Source of the DNA: Capitulum mitella
Taxonomy: Eukaryota; Arthropoda; Thecostraca; Pollicipedomorpha; Pollicipedidae
Direction of reading: 5' to 3'
Length of the DNA stretch: 64,000 nt
Assembly (NCBI GenBank): GCA_030062745.1
Contig: CP099842.1
Span: 3,658,001 to 3,722,000, forward strand
Part shown: piece by piece, positions 34,751 through 46,829 of the stretch
Layout of the letters: each line of letters starts with the position of its first letter
How positions within the stretch are numbered: the first letter of the stretch is position 1
Translations under genes and position numbers: made by a program
Notes under the pieces: model-generated
Seen by the model: the letters and a program-made list of their open reading frames with translations, nothing else
Told to the model about the DNA's origin: nothing
Database searches by the model: none

Positions 34751-34905
34751 GCTGCATATGCGTTACCATAGGTGCCATACATAGGCGCATACATACGTAC
34801 ATATCATAGACATACGTATGCATATACATACATGGATACATACACACAACGTACGTACAAATCATGCCATACATACCACATGTACATACCATACGTAATG
34901 TAAGC
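34751..34905. repeat. Degenerate CATA/CATACGTA simple repeat
   Basis: About 155 bp composed largely of CATA, ACATAC and ACGTAC words with interruptions. It is a decayed tetranucleotide microsatellite with no coding meaning. Confidence 0.85.
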
Positions 34906-35164
34906 TTCCGTTGAACCTCATGTTTTGATATCAGCTGTGCCGTGCTGTTTCCTTTGTACGTGCTACGCGCCAAGCGGCCCGGGTGGTGTCTGCCTGGACC
35001 AATTGTTTGCACTCCGTTCCCTGCACTGTATGCGCTGCTTGGCTGGCGCTTCTGTGCTCGGCGAGTGCAAGTCGTCCCACTTCCTGTTGTTTTTCCCTTT
35101 CAGATCCGTAAACAATGGCCACGTGACGTGCACGATGCGTGCCACTTGGACGCGCTCGGCCAGT

Positions 35165-35310
35165 CACAGTCTAATTCCCTTCCTTCCATTTCTCTCTCTC
35201 CCTTTCTCCCGACCGTCACCTCTCTCTATCTCGTCCCCTCTTTCTCCATATCTCGCTGCCGTACCTCCGTTTCTCCCCGCTTTTGTTTGTCTCTCCCTGT
35301 CTCATAAACT
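35165..35310. repeat. Long polypyrimidine tract
   Basis: About 145 bp strongly biased to C and T on the plus strand (TCTCTC, TTCTCC words). Similar tracts occur at 38640-38790 and 52940-53000. It produces an open frame rich in Ser, Pro and Leu that should not be taken for a protein. Confidence 0.8.
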
Positions 35311-35319
35311 CGCTGGAGC

Positions 35320-36275
35320 GGAATTTGTGTGCGGCGCCGGCGTCTGCGACCCAGCCGAGCTCGGCCGCCACAGACGCCGCGCGCCGCCGCACGGTGGCGG
35401 CCGGGGCACGCCGCGGGCCGCGCCGGCCGAACCTGGCCCCAATCGGCGCCGACAATGCCGGGCGAAAACAACAACGGCCGGGCGGCGTCGGCCGCCGCCG
35501 CCGGAAAGGGTTGCTGAATTCGACGGCGGCCGTCGCCGAATGTGGCGCATCGAGCAAGGCCGCGGGCGGCAGAGTTCGCCGTGTTCTGCCTCGGTCAGTC
35601 CCGCTATCAGATTAGCTCATGCATGTGCTGGATGTCGAGGTGATGAAACTGGGCGCGCCCAGCCACACCCAGCACCGAGTGTCGTCAGCTGAATCGGCGC
35701 GAAGGGGTCGGAACGTTTACGGAGGAAGACGGGCAGATTTTTAGAGGACGTTTCTCCCAAACCATGGTGGGGCAACACCCCCCCCCCCGCGCAAACGCCG
35801 TCCCTGACCGAATCGAATGCCGAATATCGACAGCCGGCGGCGCCGGCGGCGGCTGTGAATGGCGTGCTGAATGGCCGGGCGTCCCGCCCGCCGGGCCGGC
35901 GGCTGCAGCCGTCCCGGGCGCCAATCTCTGCAGCACGGCCCGCGTCCGGCCGACCTTGGCGGCGCCGGTCGCCGGGCCGCCGCAGGGAGGCGGGATGCGC
36001 CCCGGCCGGGGCCGGACCCGAGCGCCCGGCGGCCGGCGGCGGCGCTCCGCCCGCCGTGGGAACTGGTGCCGTTTTGCCCGGTCCGGTCGCGCGACGCTGG
36101 ATCGATTGGCGCGCGGCCGCCCCGGCTGTTATTACAGGCATTTTGTCTTCGTCGCAATTAGGCGCATGATTTATGGGTGATTGTGTGGATTCGGGCAGAC
36201 CGGGACGATTCTGACGAATTACGTGTGGATTAATCGCCTCCTTGCGTTGATTAAGTTGTTGGACACTTGCCATTG
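35320..36275. promoter_or_regulatory. CpG-rich island 11 ending in a homeodomain-core cluster
   Basis: Dense CpG DNA (35320-36115) gives way at 36128-36275 to a string of AT cores in a GC background: CAATTA, ATGATTTATGG, GATTGTGTGGATT, GAATTACGTGTGGATTAATC and GTTGATTAAG. TTTATGG and GATTAATC are recognised Hox- and Otx/bicoid-type words. No frame across it looks coding. This is the strongest enhancer-like segment in the window, but function is inference only. Confidence 0.4.
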
Positions 36276-36529
36276 AGTGAGCCGGCGGCTTTGTCAGAGG
36301 GACATCATAATCCTGCATAATGGATGGCTGTCAGCGTGGGTCGATGCACTGTCAAACTTGTGAATAAGTGGCCCATGCGTTTGCTGGTGAGTTCCGGCGT
36401 AGAGACACGCCATCCACAGTGCCCAGTAAAGCGCGTCGCGCTGAATTGAAGACCTTTATCGAGTAGTCTTTCCGAATAGCACTTGAGCATCCACATTCAT
36501 CCCCATCGCAGTCTGACGTCGCCAGGCCT

Positions 36530-36900
36530 CACGCCAGTTATTCTGTATTCAAAGCGGGCGACGCCCGCCCGGTGCAGCGCCCGACAATCAGCCGAAGTCA
36601 CGAAGCGAGGTGGCGGCCGGACACCGGAGCCGGCCCGCTCGGGTCAGCGTCCCGCCGGCCGCCCCCGTCTCCCCCCGGGGCGCCATGAGCTCGCCTGCAG
36701 CCGGCTTAGTCACGGCCTCTCCCCGGCACTCCCCGGCGGCCGGCGGCGCCGCAGTCCGTGCACGTGCGCGGCGTGAATCACGCTGCCCCGCGGCGACACA
36801 GAACGCCGCGCAAGAAACCGTTCCTAATGCAGATCTGGCGTCGGACGCGCCATGGTTGCGCGGGAAAAAGCGGGCACGCCGGGCATTGGTGTCGGCCCCG
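36530..36900. other. CpG-rich island 12
   Basis: Short CpG-rich block with frames on both strands that are antisense to each other. No exon is supported. The neighbouring 36276-36529 shows nothing recognisable. Confidence 0.4.
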
Positions 36901-37979
36901 TTATCGGTCATTAACTAGTGCAGAATCGACGTGACGTGAACCCCGCTCTGGAGCCGCGAACGCGCTGTGCGGTTCGATTCTGGCGTCCATTTGACGTTGA
37001 AGAAAAAACAATAAGAGATTGACTGAATGATATGTTAAGTGCGTCAATGAGACTCCTTTAATTTTCTCAGCGTCATTAATCAACGCTCCATCGCTTGCCT
37101 TCTGTTTGAACCTGTGCAAGTCATTTCGGCAGTGCTGAAAATACGATGTGGTTCATTTGGCAACAATGATGAATATCATTTGCGTCGTGGGGAGTGACAG
37201 TAATTGGAATCAAATTGGCGTTCACTCCGCGGAATGGGCTCGCTTTCAGTCGCGAGGCGGACGTCAGACGCAGCAGCATCGTTACAAAGTGGCGTTGGTT
37301 GTTACAGAGAAACGCCAGGACCAGCCTGCTCCGCAAACATCGACGGAGGTCCGTTCAGGATGCCGATCTTCGCCTAGGATTCGGTACGGTCGCCTGGACG
37401 GTGTTACCACGCTATGTGAATGCCGCGTCGCCTTGCACGTTGTTTTACTCGCGTTGCGCCTGTGGCCGAAACCTTGCAGTGCTCTCTCTTACGCTTTTTT
37501 CCGGGTCGGACCCGGAAACGGCCGAAATTCGGAATGAGCCCAGCCTGTGGTGTTCCTTGTGTTTGACACATTCACGTAGATGTGATTGCTTCTTGTTTCT
37601 TAGTAGTCAGCGTTGGATGCCTCGAAAAGATAAATATGGGAAAACTGACCTTTACTTTTTTATGTGGGAAGCCACTTCGTCGTTTCTCGTCCTAGCTAAC
37701 GTTTCCTAGAAAGGACGTCACCTATTTCATTAAATCCCTTTATTAATTTTATTCGCATGGTAATCCCGCATTAAGCCCAATGACGTTATTAACGTAGTCT
37801 CATTGATAGTCGATCTCTAATTTCCCATGACTCGCAGTAAAACCGTACCCCCAGATGGTGCTGAATTCCATCTATGCTATTTGTATGCTACCTGTAGAGT
37901 AAAACAATAGACGCTGTTAACGTAATTAACCAAACGCTGCCATCCAAGCCGCACATCCCGCCTGCTCTCTAAACAGCCC
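36901..37979. other. Intergenic DNA, no gene recognised
   Basis: Moderate-GC stretch. A 171-codon frame at 37194-37709 has normal composition but no domain I recognise, and an overlapping 129-codon frame runs through the same DNA. Not called. Confidence 0.3.
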
Positions 37980-38530
37980 GTGATCAAGGCCATCGTGTTA
38001 AAGGCCCGGTCGCCGAGCGTCGGCGGGCCCCAGTTCGCTCACGTTCCACGAACACACGAGCAGCCGGCCTCTGAGCCTGAGCCGCTCTCGAGGGCCGCCG
38101 CCGCCGGCCGCTAATGAAGCGGACCCGATCGGCCGGGCCTCGGTCGAGCGTCTCGACAGCGCGGCGTGTGAATCACGCAGCTGTCGTCACCGCACGAGGC
38201 GTCCCCGGGGCGCCGGGCGCGGCCGAGACGGACGATAACGGCCGGCCGCGGTTCCGGCCCGCGTCACGCCGGACCCGACTGCGCGACGAACCGGCTCTCA
38301 CGTGACTGGCCGTGTTCGACGTCGCGCCGGCGGCCGGCGTCGATCGCGCGGATGGTGCCGGTCTCGTCGGCCGTGTCTCGCTCGCGGAGTGACGCGTCGA
38401 GTCGTCCCGCGTGTGGACGCGTCATCGGCTCGCGGCCGACGCGCGCTCTGCACGCAGCGGAGCGCGGGCGCGGGACACGGCCGGTCCCGGCACGCCACTG
38501 TTATTGGAGGTCCTTGGGCCCAGATTGCTT
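37980..38530. other. CpG-rich island 13
   Basis: CpG-rich with repeated GCGTC/GACGCG words. There is no credible exon. It is followed by the pyrimidine tract. Confidence 0.4.
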
Positions 38531-38639
38531 GGTGCGAGCGGCCGCTGTGTGTTGTTTTTCGTCTCGTAACATCGTGCGCCCACTGGCTGGCTCGTGTCGG
38601 CTTTTTGTTCCACCCATGTTTAGACGGTTTTATCGACTT

Positions 38640-38790
38640 CGCCCACGCTGTTTATCAGCATTTTCTCATCTCCCCTTCCTCGCCCCTCTCTCTAACATTC
38701 TTTCTCGGACTCTTCTTCCCTTCCTCCGTTCTCTTGCCGGTCCGCCGCTTCCCCTTGCGCTGCCCTTTTTTCTTATTTTGTCTTGTTAAG
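38640..38790. repeat. Polypyrimidine tract
   Basis: About 150 bp of C/T-biased sequence (TCTCATCTCC, TTCTTCCCTTCC words), similar in character to 35165-35310 and 52940-53000. It lies immediately 3' of a CpG-rich block, as do the others. Confidence 0.75.
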
Positions 38791-39689
38791 GAAAAGACAG
38801 CTTCGTATGGACAGTATGGAACCATGCTGCCTTTGATGACCGAAGTTTTAACGTGTCATTGCCAGGGAGAACCACCAGCATTGGTCCGTGACAAAAACAG
38901 TTCGTCACTCGATCGAGGACGACAAGGCTCTAGCGGGCCTTGAATTCCGTCAGATGCCATTTATCAAGGGCTCCGTTCCCAGTTCCCAGTTGCCCCGCCC
39001 TGTTCCCAGTCCCGAACGGGTCGACTGTCGGCGGCATGTCGTGGTGGGACCTGTTCGCGGTGGTGAACTTCGTGAGACTCCTAGGCTGTTTATCGATTTT
39101 CCGCGGGGTCGTGGTGCTCGCTGCAAACTGGCCTTTGCGCTCCCAGATATCTTCCAATGAACCCTGGACCAAAGTCGGCGGTTTTTCTCGAGAGCACCAG
39201 TCAAAACGTTGCTCTCGTTTGAAGCGTTGCTGAGTCCTAAATGTCGAGTGCGAGAAGGTTCAGTTTGCCTCTCTTCGGAGTCAGAACGCTGCTCTTGTCG
39301 GAGAACTGCTGAATCCTAGACGCCGAGTTTGGGAAGGTTCCCGCTTGTTCCCGCTGAGAGGTCGGCCGGAGCGGCAGAGGGCTGCTGAGCGTCGGGTCGC
39401 TGCTGACTGGCGGTTGGCGGACTGGTCGTCTCGTCTGTCCTGTGTCAGGAGAATACCATGCCTGCCACCAGGCATGCGCCCCGTCAACTTCCCCGGGCCG
39501 GTCCACGCGGGGCTCCCGGGGGCTCCGACAGGGCTGTGCGGGCCTCCGCTGAGCTTCAACAGCCTTCACAGAACTTCACAAATCATTCGACGTTAGGCTT
39601 TGTCAGTCTCCTGCATGACTTTATCTCCTTGCAGAGCCTCGCCATCCCTCCACGGACTCACCATCCCCCACAGAGCCTCATCACGCCTC
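38791..39689. other. Intergenic DNA with a short duplicated motif
   Basis: TTCCCAGT is repeated several times around 38975-39010 (CCGTTCCCAGTTCCCAGTTG, CTGTTCCCAGTCCC). GTTGCTCTCGTTTG and CGCTGCTCTTGTCGG blocks at about 39210-39305, each followed by GCTGA(G/A)TCCTA, suggest a diverged duplication with a unit of about 83 bp. No gene is recognised. Confidence 0.4.
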
Positions 39690-40020
39690 CACTGCCCGGC
39701 GTCGGCCGTGCGGCACCAGCACAGCGCGGCCGGGTCACCCGACCAGACATGACGTCACGCCGGTCGTGTTTACCGCCGCTCGGCGCCGCTCGGCCGAGCG
39801 CGGCCAGTCGCCCGTGGACCGAGTCGGCGAGCAGACGCAGCCCGCGGCGACCCCGCGCCGAGCAGCTCCCGAGACAGACCGTCGACGGAGGCGGCACAAG
39901 GCTAGCGTGAGGTGCGGGCCGGGCGGGAGGCGGACGTCGTGCGCGGTCCGTGCCGCGGCGGAGTCGTGCGTCGCACGCCAGAGCGCGCTTCGCAGCCGGG
40001 ATTGGCTGCCGGACTGTGGC
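39690..40020. other. CpG-rich island 14
   Basis: CpG-rich block. Overlapping frames on both strands show only biased composition. No exon is supported. Confidence 0.4.
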
Positions 40021-40679
40021 GGTAAGTGTTCGCAGGAGTTTCGGCGGCCTCTCAGTCGCAGTCGGCACGCGCTGGTCGCGTGCCTAATCCGGTCACGTCA
40101 GAAGATCCTGATCGCTTAGGCGTTATCCTGTTTACCACTAAGTGGCGGGACGAATCTGATTTTGGTCCTTATTCGGACGTCTTCCGGATGGAATCATCGT
40201 TGGTTAGCTACCTCAGACGGGCTTGTCAGATCCATACGTAGAATCCGGGGCCAGCGGCTTCAAATGCCTGCGATCTTATCGGCGTGTTTCCAGCGGTCGA
40301 CGGCCGATCAATACTCCGGCCATGTGCTGCACTGTGGTCCTCCTGACGGTCTGCTTTGCAAGCATTCACGGCGGTTGGTCGCACCTGAGACTCGGCTTAC
40401 GGATGGACGCGGATTTAATCCAGATACAGATAACATCTCCGAGGCGAAGCCGTCGTCCTTGGCAGAATGGACGGATGCCTGCTTCACAGGATCTCTCGCG
40501 AAGATGACTCATCGCTTCTCCAGGCGTTGCGAACAAGACGGCACTCATGCGGAATGCAGATTTCACAGATCCTCGTTCTCAGTCCAGCGGCCGACACGCC
40601 AGTTTTGTCGGCGCCCACGTCTTCCCGGAAATCCGAGCTGGCGAACAAAAATGGGTGTAGATTTAAGACCTCCGTACGT
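40021..40679. other. Intergenic DNA, nothing recognised
   Basis: A frame of 249-325 codons crosses from here into the next CpG-rich block in two different phases. Neither translation contains a recognisable domain, and both become Arg-rich once the GC content rises. Confidence 0.3.
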
Positions 40680-43600
40680 CATGAACTACGTGCGAGCAAG
40701 ACGAACGGCGGCGGCGGGCGGCGATGCATTTCCAGGGCTCCGTTGCTCGCAGCGGCTCTCCCATTCGCACGGCGGGTGGTCCGCTGGAGAAACGCGGCGC
40801 CACAGTGGCGGCGAGCGCGAGAGAGCCGAGCCCCGCGCGGCCATTGTGGCGGCCGCTCGCCCGGCGCCAGGAAGCGAGCGCCGCCCTGGCCGCACCACGG
40901 GGCTCCGATAGCGGCGTGTTCGGCGGCGCTAATCTGGCCCACTTCCCCGGCCGCGGAGCCGCGGAGCGCGCCAGGTGCGGCGGCCGGTCAGCCCGCGCCG
41001 TGCCGTGTTCGCCGCTCGGCGAACGAGGCCGGCGGCGGCCGTTATCGGCGCCGGCGTGCGCCCGCTGACGCGCCGCGCCGCGCCACCCAGGGCCGGGTCG
41101 CGGCTCCGCGTCACTTCGCTATCGCGGCCCGCGCCGGCCGGCGGCGCTGGACGGTGACTCACGCCCGGATAACTGGAGTCGTGCATGACCGACTCGGCGG
41201 CGCCGGAGGCCTGCTCTGCACACGCCGGGCGTGCCGCCGCCGCCGCCGAGGCGATGCCCGGGGACCGACTGCCTGCCGACCGTCTGCACGACGGCACGTG
41301 CCGCCGCTCGTTTCCGAGCCGGGTGACAGCTGCGGGCGGCAGTCGCCGGCCGCCAATCATCTCGAGCGGCGCCGCGTCCGAAACGGCAAGGTCGCCGGAC
41401 TGGGGAGTGAAAAGCACGACCGCCCGCGCCCGCGCCGGATATGACTACCCGACAGCTGGGACGGGCGCTCTGGGTTTGGTCAGGTGTTGCGCGTGTGACG
41501 AGGTGTTTGGCGCCGGCCGGTGTGAAGGGTGGCCCGCTTGTCACGGTTGTTGTGTTGAGTTGGGTGCGTGCGAAGGGCGCCACGCCACGTGGCCTGACGG
41601 GGACAAATTACAGGCGCGCGAACCGCTCTGGGTCTGTTGGTACTTCCGTTCAGCGGTTGGAGCCTGCAGGCATGAGCGCTGATCTCACCGTTCTGGCAAG
41701 ACGGGTTTGCGTCGCCTCTGCGCTCGATATTTGGCCCGCGGGTCGGCCGGCAGCTGCGCAGTAGAGCGTCATACTGGCTGTCACATGCTGTGTCGCACTT
41801 TTCACGGCACGTGAAAGTAACCACAAGATCAACCGTTACCTGGAATTGCGCGATCTGGTTTGGGGTTCAGGCCTGTACAGGGAACTTTGCTCACAGTGGC
41901 TGTGATCTGAAACATCACCCGTGCGAGCCGTTTTCGTTAAATATATATTGAAAATTGCGCGTGCCTTATGGATCACGCACCGTCGATGCCGTGGTGTCTG
42001 AAAGGCCCTACTCTGGGATGCAGAGGCGGTCATCGCACGGACCTCATGGGACAGGTAGATCAGTACGGCCAGCATCAGTATGGCGGGCGTCCCTCCACGT
42101 CTCTGCAGGGGAGCGGGGAGACGTCCATCTCCCGGGCCTCGGGCCGGCGGATCAGACGGACCGGCGGACCGTGGCGGCATTGTCTCGCCTCAGGGCCGGA
42201 GACGCGGCCCGTTACAATGGGCCGGCCGCGGCGCCGTCTCGCGCCGCCTGACGCCGCGACTGATGGCCGCTGCCCCCGCCTCCCGGCCGCGAGAGGCGAC
42301 CTCGACCCGCTCCGGCCGACGCGGGAGCGATGGCGCTCCGCCGGCGGTCGCGCTCGTGACGCCGGGCTGACGGACGGGGACGTCGCGTCGCCAGCCACGG
42401 CTTCGGTCTTCTCCGGACGCGGAGCACGACGGACGGGACGGGGTTGCCGTGCACGCGCCGCGACGTCGCCTCGGACACGGCCTGCGGTGCCGGGAGGGGG
42501 TCTGAAGTGAAACGCTGAGGCGTGATCTGGCCTGGGACACGGCCTGCGGTGCCTGAAATGAAACGCTCGTCCGTGACCGGTCCTCGGACACGCCGGCGCG
42601 GGCGCAGCTGGGCCGTGTCGACTCGGAAGTCCTGAAGAGACGTCGGACTCGGGACTCGGTCCGTTTGCCGGCCGCGGGGGCGGCGGTGCGGCCAGCCGTA
42701 CGATAAGCCACGCTCTCGGCAGAGCCCCAGTCCTCTCTTCGGAACGCGCGGTGAGGTCGCCGTGACGTAACGCTAAACGGTCCCGCGGAGCGGCGCGTCC
42801 CGGCTTTGGCGGCAGTGTTCCGGGCGAGCCGCGCTATTGTGCGTGCCTGTTGGCCGGCGCTACCTGAGAGGGCCGTTCGCCGGTGTCGGGTGTGCGCTTT
42901 CAGCCGCCGTTCGGCCGCATTCATGGCCGGTCGCGCGTGGGCGGGACCGCGTCGCGCCGCGCCGCACGCGCCGCGGGCCTGAAACAATGGCGCGCCGCCG
43001 ACCGGGCGTCCCGCCGCGGGCGACAACAGGAAGCAGGCGCGCCGGCCGGATCAGGGGCTCTGCCGCCGCCGGGGGCGGATCAGCCGCCGTAGAACGCCGC
43101 CCTGACCCGAGCCGGATTAAGCTGCGGCGCAAAGCGGAAGCGCAAACAGATCAGGCTTCCGGCGCCGCGGCTTTCGGGGGCGGCGGCCGGCGACCCTTCC
43201 GAACGCCGAACGCCGAGACGGCCGCCGAACGTCCGGGCGCGGCTCGCCGGCGCGCGGGGAGGTCGCGCGGGGGGCGGCCGGAGACGGCACGTCGCCGCCG
43301 CCCGCCGGCTGCACGGCGGCCATCCGTCAGCGGCGCTCGGGCGCGTTCATTAGCCGCTCGTCCGGCTGCGGACCGAGACTGCGCAGTGCCGCCGCGACAT
43401 CACTTCAATAACACATAGCCGGCGGCGTGTCGGGCGCGGCGTGACCTCTGGTCGGGGCGGCCGGATGTGGGTCGGACGCGGCCGCGCTGCGTTCGGCCGA
43501 CGCAACCGGGCCGCCGGCCGCCGCGCGAGGTCAGACCAAGGTCGGCCGGCTGTGCATGGATCCGATTTCGGCTCGCCTGATGCAGCCGGACACCGTGATG

Positions 43601-45310
43601 GGCGGCAGCGACATCGCGTTAATTGAGCGCCGCGTCCGGGGCCGCGCGCCGGCCGGCCGACCGACCGTTAGCCGCCGGCCGGCCCTCGGCCGCGTCGTCT
43701 CATTACGAGCCGCGAGCGGCGCCGTGCAGGCCCTATTACCGGGCGGCCGGCCGCCGGGATAAGTGGTGGGCGGGAGCGTGCGTTCAAAGAGGGCCGGCCG
43801 ACGCCGCGCCAGCCGCGAGGACGCCGCGTCTGCGATGAGATGAAGGCGCCGCCTGCGAGATAACCGGCGGCCGACGCCGGGGAGCGCCGGGGACGACCCC
43901 GGTGTCCTTCCCTCGGCGGGGGAGAGAAGCGCGGGGGACCGGCCCGACGCTCCGTCAGCGCGATTTGACTGATGCCGGCACTCGGGACGCGCGCGGCAGG
44001 AGCGGGGCCGAGCTGTCTGGCAGGCGCCCGCCACCGCCAGCGGCGCGGCGCCCGCCATTATGTTGTTCAGTCAATCAGAGCCGCGGCCGGAGCGTCTTGG
44101 CCGCGTCCCGGCGCCGCCACGGGCCGGTAAGTGGCCGAGATGAATGCTGCGGGTAATGCCGGCGGATGTCCGCAGCGATTAATCAGCGCACGCCGGCGCG
44201 CTCGGCGGCAAGTTGACCGAACTCGGGAAAGTTAGCCGCCGTGCGCTCCAGGAACAACCGCCGTCGAGGCGCACTCAGCGCCGACCGCCGGCGGACGTCC
44301 AGAACTTCACCGCCGACAGGTGCGCCGGGCTCGCGGCGTCCGCTCTCTTCCGTCGGCCGGCCGGAGCGGACCTTTCGCCGGGCCCGGCGTGGCGTGAGCG
44401 CGCCCGGGCGGCGAGTGCCGGCGGTCCCGAGCGGCGGCCCTGGGAGAGCGGCTCGGCGGCGGCGCCGCCGGCGGACCGTGCGATCCGTCACGGACCGCTG
44501 GAACAAGGCGCCGCCGCCGGCCGGCAGCCGATGCGCCGCCGGATACGCGGCGGGGCGGCGGGGCGGCGCCGGCACGGTGGCAGACGCACGCTGGGAAACA
44601 CGCGCTGGTGCAGTTGTGACGGACACACTGCGCTGGGCGTCAGGAAGACAGGCCGGATCGAGGCATCTACGGAGGTGTACCCCAACCTGCGGACAGCGGC
44701 CGGAGCTGCCGTTCAGGCTGGAACAGCAGCCGACACAGGAGACAGAAGGAGCTGACCGTGGCGCAGCGTCTGAGACGGATGCCGGGCAGCCGAGCTCGCG
44801 GCCCGAGCGTGACGCCGTATCGAATGTTTGTTACGTCACCCGGCCGGACGGGGGAGGAGGGGGCGTCGCCCGGCGGTGTCCTCCCCGGCCGACGCCGGGT
44901 TAGCGAGTACGAGTGTCGCGCCGGCGCCCTGGCCCCTGAAATACGACCGGCGCCGCGCCGTTCGACGGAAGCTGTGGCGTGCTGGCCGGCCGGATGCCGC
45001 CGTCGGGTCGGGTGAGGCTGCGGCCGGCCGGTCGGTGTGCGCCCGCCAGAGTTCCGCCCGGAGAGCCGGCGTTTCAGCGCGGCTGCGGGAGCGAGCCGTC
45101 CCGCCGCGCATCGCGCCACTGCGTCCGCTGGAGATCTGCCGCCTGTCTGCCGACGCAGCCCTGCCGTGACCCGGTTCGGATGGTATACGCCACGTCGGAG
45201 GCGCTGCGTTTGCTGTTTTAGCGGCGTCGTTCGACTGGCTGTCGGTGTGTGTTTGTAGCGTGTCGTCAGCTGCGGCGCGTCGTCCCTGTTCGAGGAAACG
45301 AGGACGGAAA
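40680..45310. promoter_or_regulatory. 4.6-kb CpG-rich super-island with embedded AT-core segments
   Basis: This is the longest CpG-rich block of the window, relieved only by moderate-GC DNA at about 41420-42000. AT cores stand out within it: GCGTTAATTGAG near 43617, CATTATGTTGTTCAGTCAATCA at about 44057-44078, GGTAATG near 44152 and the palindrome GATTAATC at 44177-44184. Frames of up to 278 codons occur on both strands and are compositionally biased, so none is called. It could be a clustered regulatory island or hold unannotated 5' exons. I cannot decide between these from sequence alone. Confidence 0.35.
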
Positions 45311-46829
45311 ATAGCGGGGCGAAGTGCGGGGCCCTGCGGCGGCCAGAAAAAGAAAGCGCAACTTCGAGTGTTCTCTGTCATTTGTCAGATTGGACAACCG
45401 TCAACCATTACCGCCGAATTTCGCCCACTTTTTTGGCGCACCCTCCAATCAAAACTTCAGCCATTATTTCTCTTGAACTAACGAGGACTGTCGGTGCCTT
45501 TTCTGGGCCCAGCGGAAAGAAAATCGCTTGCCAAAGTCGTTTTAAGCAACTGGAGCTGATCCGGTGAGAAGGAGCAATTTATTTTACGCACGTGTGAATT
45601 ATCGGAATATGAATTATGCAAAGCGTTGGTTGGCAACAAATCATTTTGACACATTTGGAACTCTCATTTGTAGCGCTGACCTGACACAGTCAGCTCCTTG
45701 GGGGAAACGTGATCATTGGAACGCAGCGTTGCCGGCAAAAGAATGTCATGATGAACTTAGAAATTTTGCCAAGCGTGTGACCTCAGTGGTATTCGGTTTC
45801 AAATTATGCAGCTCTTAGTCACTGGAATTGCCTGTACTTACATCCATCGCGTGGAGGACAAGCAATCAGTAACATTTGTGCAGCCATTCTCAGTGATTAG
45901 CACGGAGCATGAATGGGCGGATTTTTGACAAACGGTCCGTGATCACTGTTCAGACGTCGGTGCTGGCCGAATTCGGGCCGCGTTCCATGAACTGCTGGCC
46001 GTGCTCTGTTAGCCATAATGGCGACCGTCGAGCGGCCACCGACATGCCCTGGGGCCTCTGTTCAACAATACGCCTGCCAGCTACCCAGAACCAAACTGCT
46101 GTTACTCGAGTTGCCTTAAACATGCCAGCACTCCTCGTTCGGGGAACACATCCATTTCGCTGTCCGGTCTAAATATGAGGTGGAAACGTCGCACGCAGCT
46201 CGCCAATCACGTCGTGGGCAGAACGGATTCGAGTGTCTCGTTCTCTGTCTTGGGACAGGCCTCTTTACTCTAAGATCTCTTTTCATTTTCGCCTTTCCAT
46301 CTCTAAACATGTGACAGGCGCTACTTATGGGCATCGTTGGGCTTAGGAACTCGGTGAGTCCCTGTCCAGAATGCAAACCCCAGACGGCAGTCTGCCACTT
46401 AGGAAGAATGACTAGCGTCATTAAGGCATTCTGCCTTGAACAAGCGCAATTATTCCATAGCCGTCAATTAGTGAGCGGAAAAAACGCAGCATGATGAAGG
46501 TTAATGACGATATAGTCATAACTCATCGTGTTGCCAGGGATAGATGTTACTAGGCATTCTTCCTTGTAGACCTAAACGTGAAGCACAGTAGGCCAGAAAA
46601 GAAAGTATGTGGCACGATTTCCGACCCGTATGTGTAGTTATTAATGGCAAGCCCATTAAAAAAGGAAGAAACGCTTGGTTTGCCTAGTGCAATTATCCGC
46701 ACGTACAAGGAATTTCGGGCACGCTGCTTGCGTGCAAAACGGAGCACCAGCCTCCCGGCGGCACATTACCAAACCGTTACGGCCCGGCGTCGGTAGTCTG
46801 CGGGAACCATTGATCTCATTAGTGGCGAC
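45311..46829. other. Moderate-GC intergenic DNA
   Basis: Unique-looking sequence between two CpG-rich blocks. Frames under 110 codons have no recognisable domain. No repeats or RNA genes were seen. Confidence 0.35.

Noticed and set aside
34925-35692. 255-codon plus-strand frame
   Set aside because: It runs through a polypyrimidine tract and into a CpG-rich block. The translation is Ser/Pro/Leu-rich then Arg-rich, with no recognisable domain.
40162-41444. Overlapping 249- and 325-codon plus-strand frames
   Set aside because: Two phases are open over the same DNA, and both become Arg/Ala-rich on entering the CpG-rich block.
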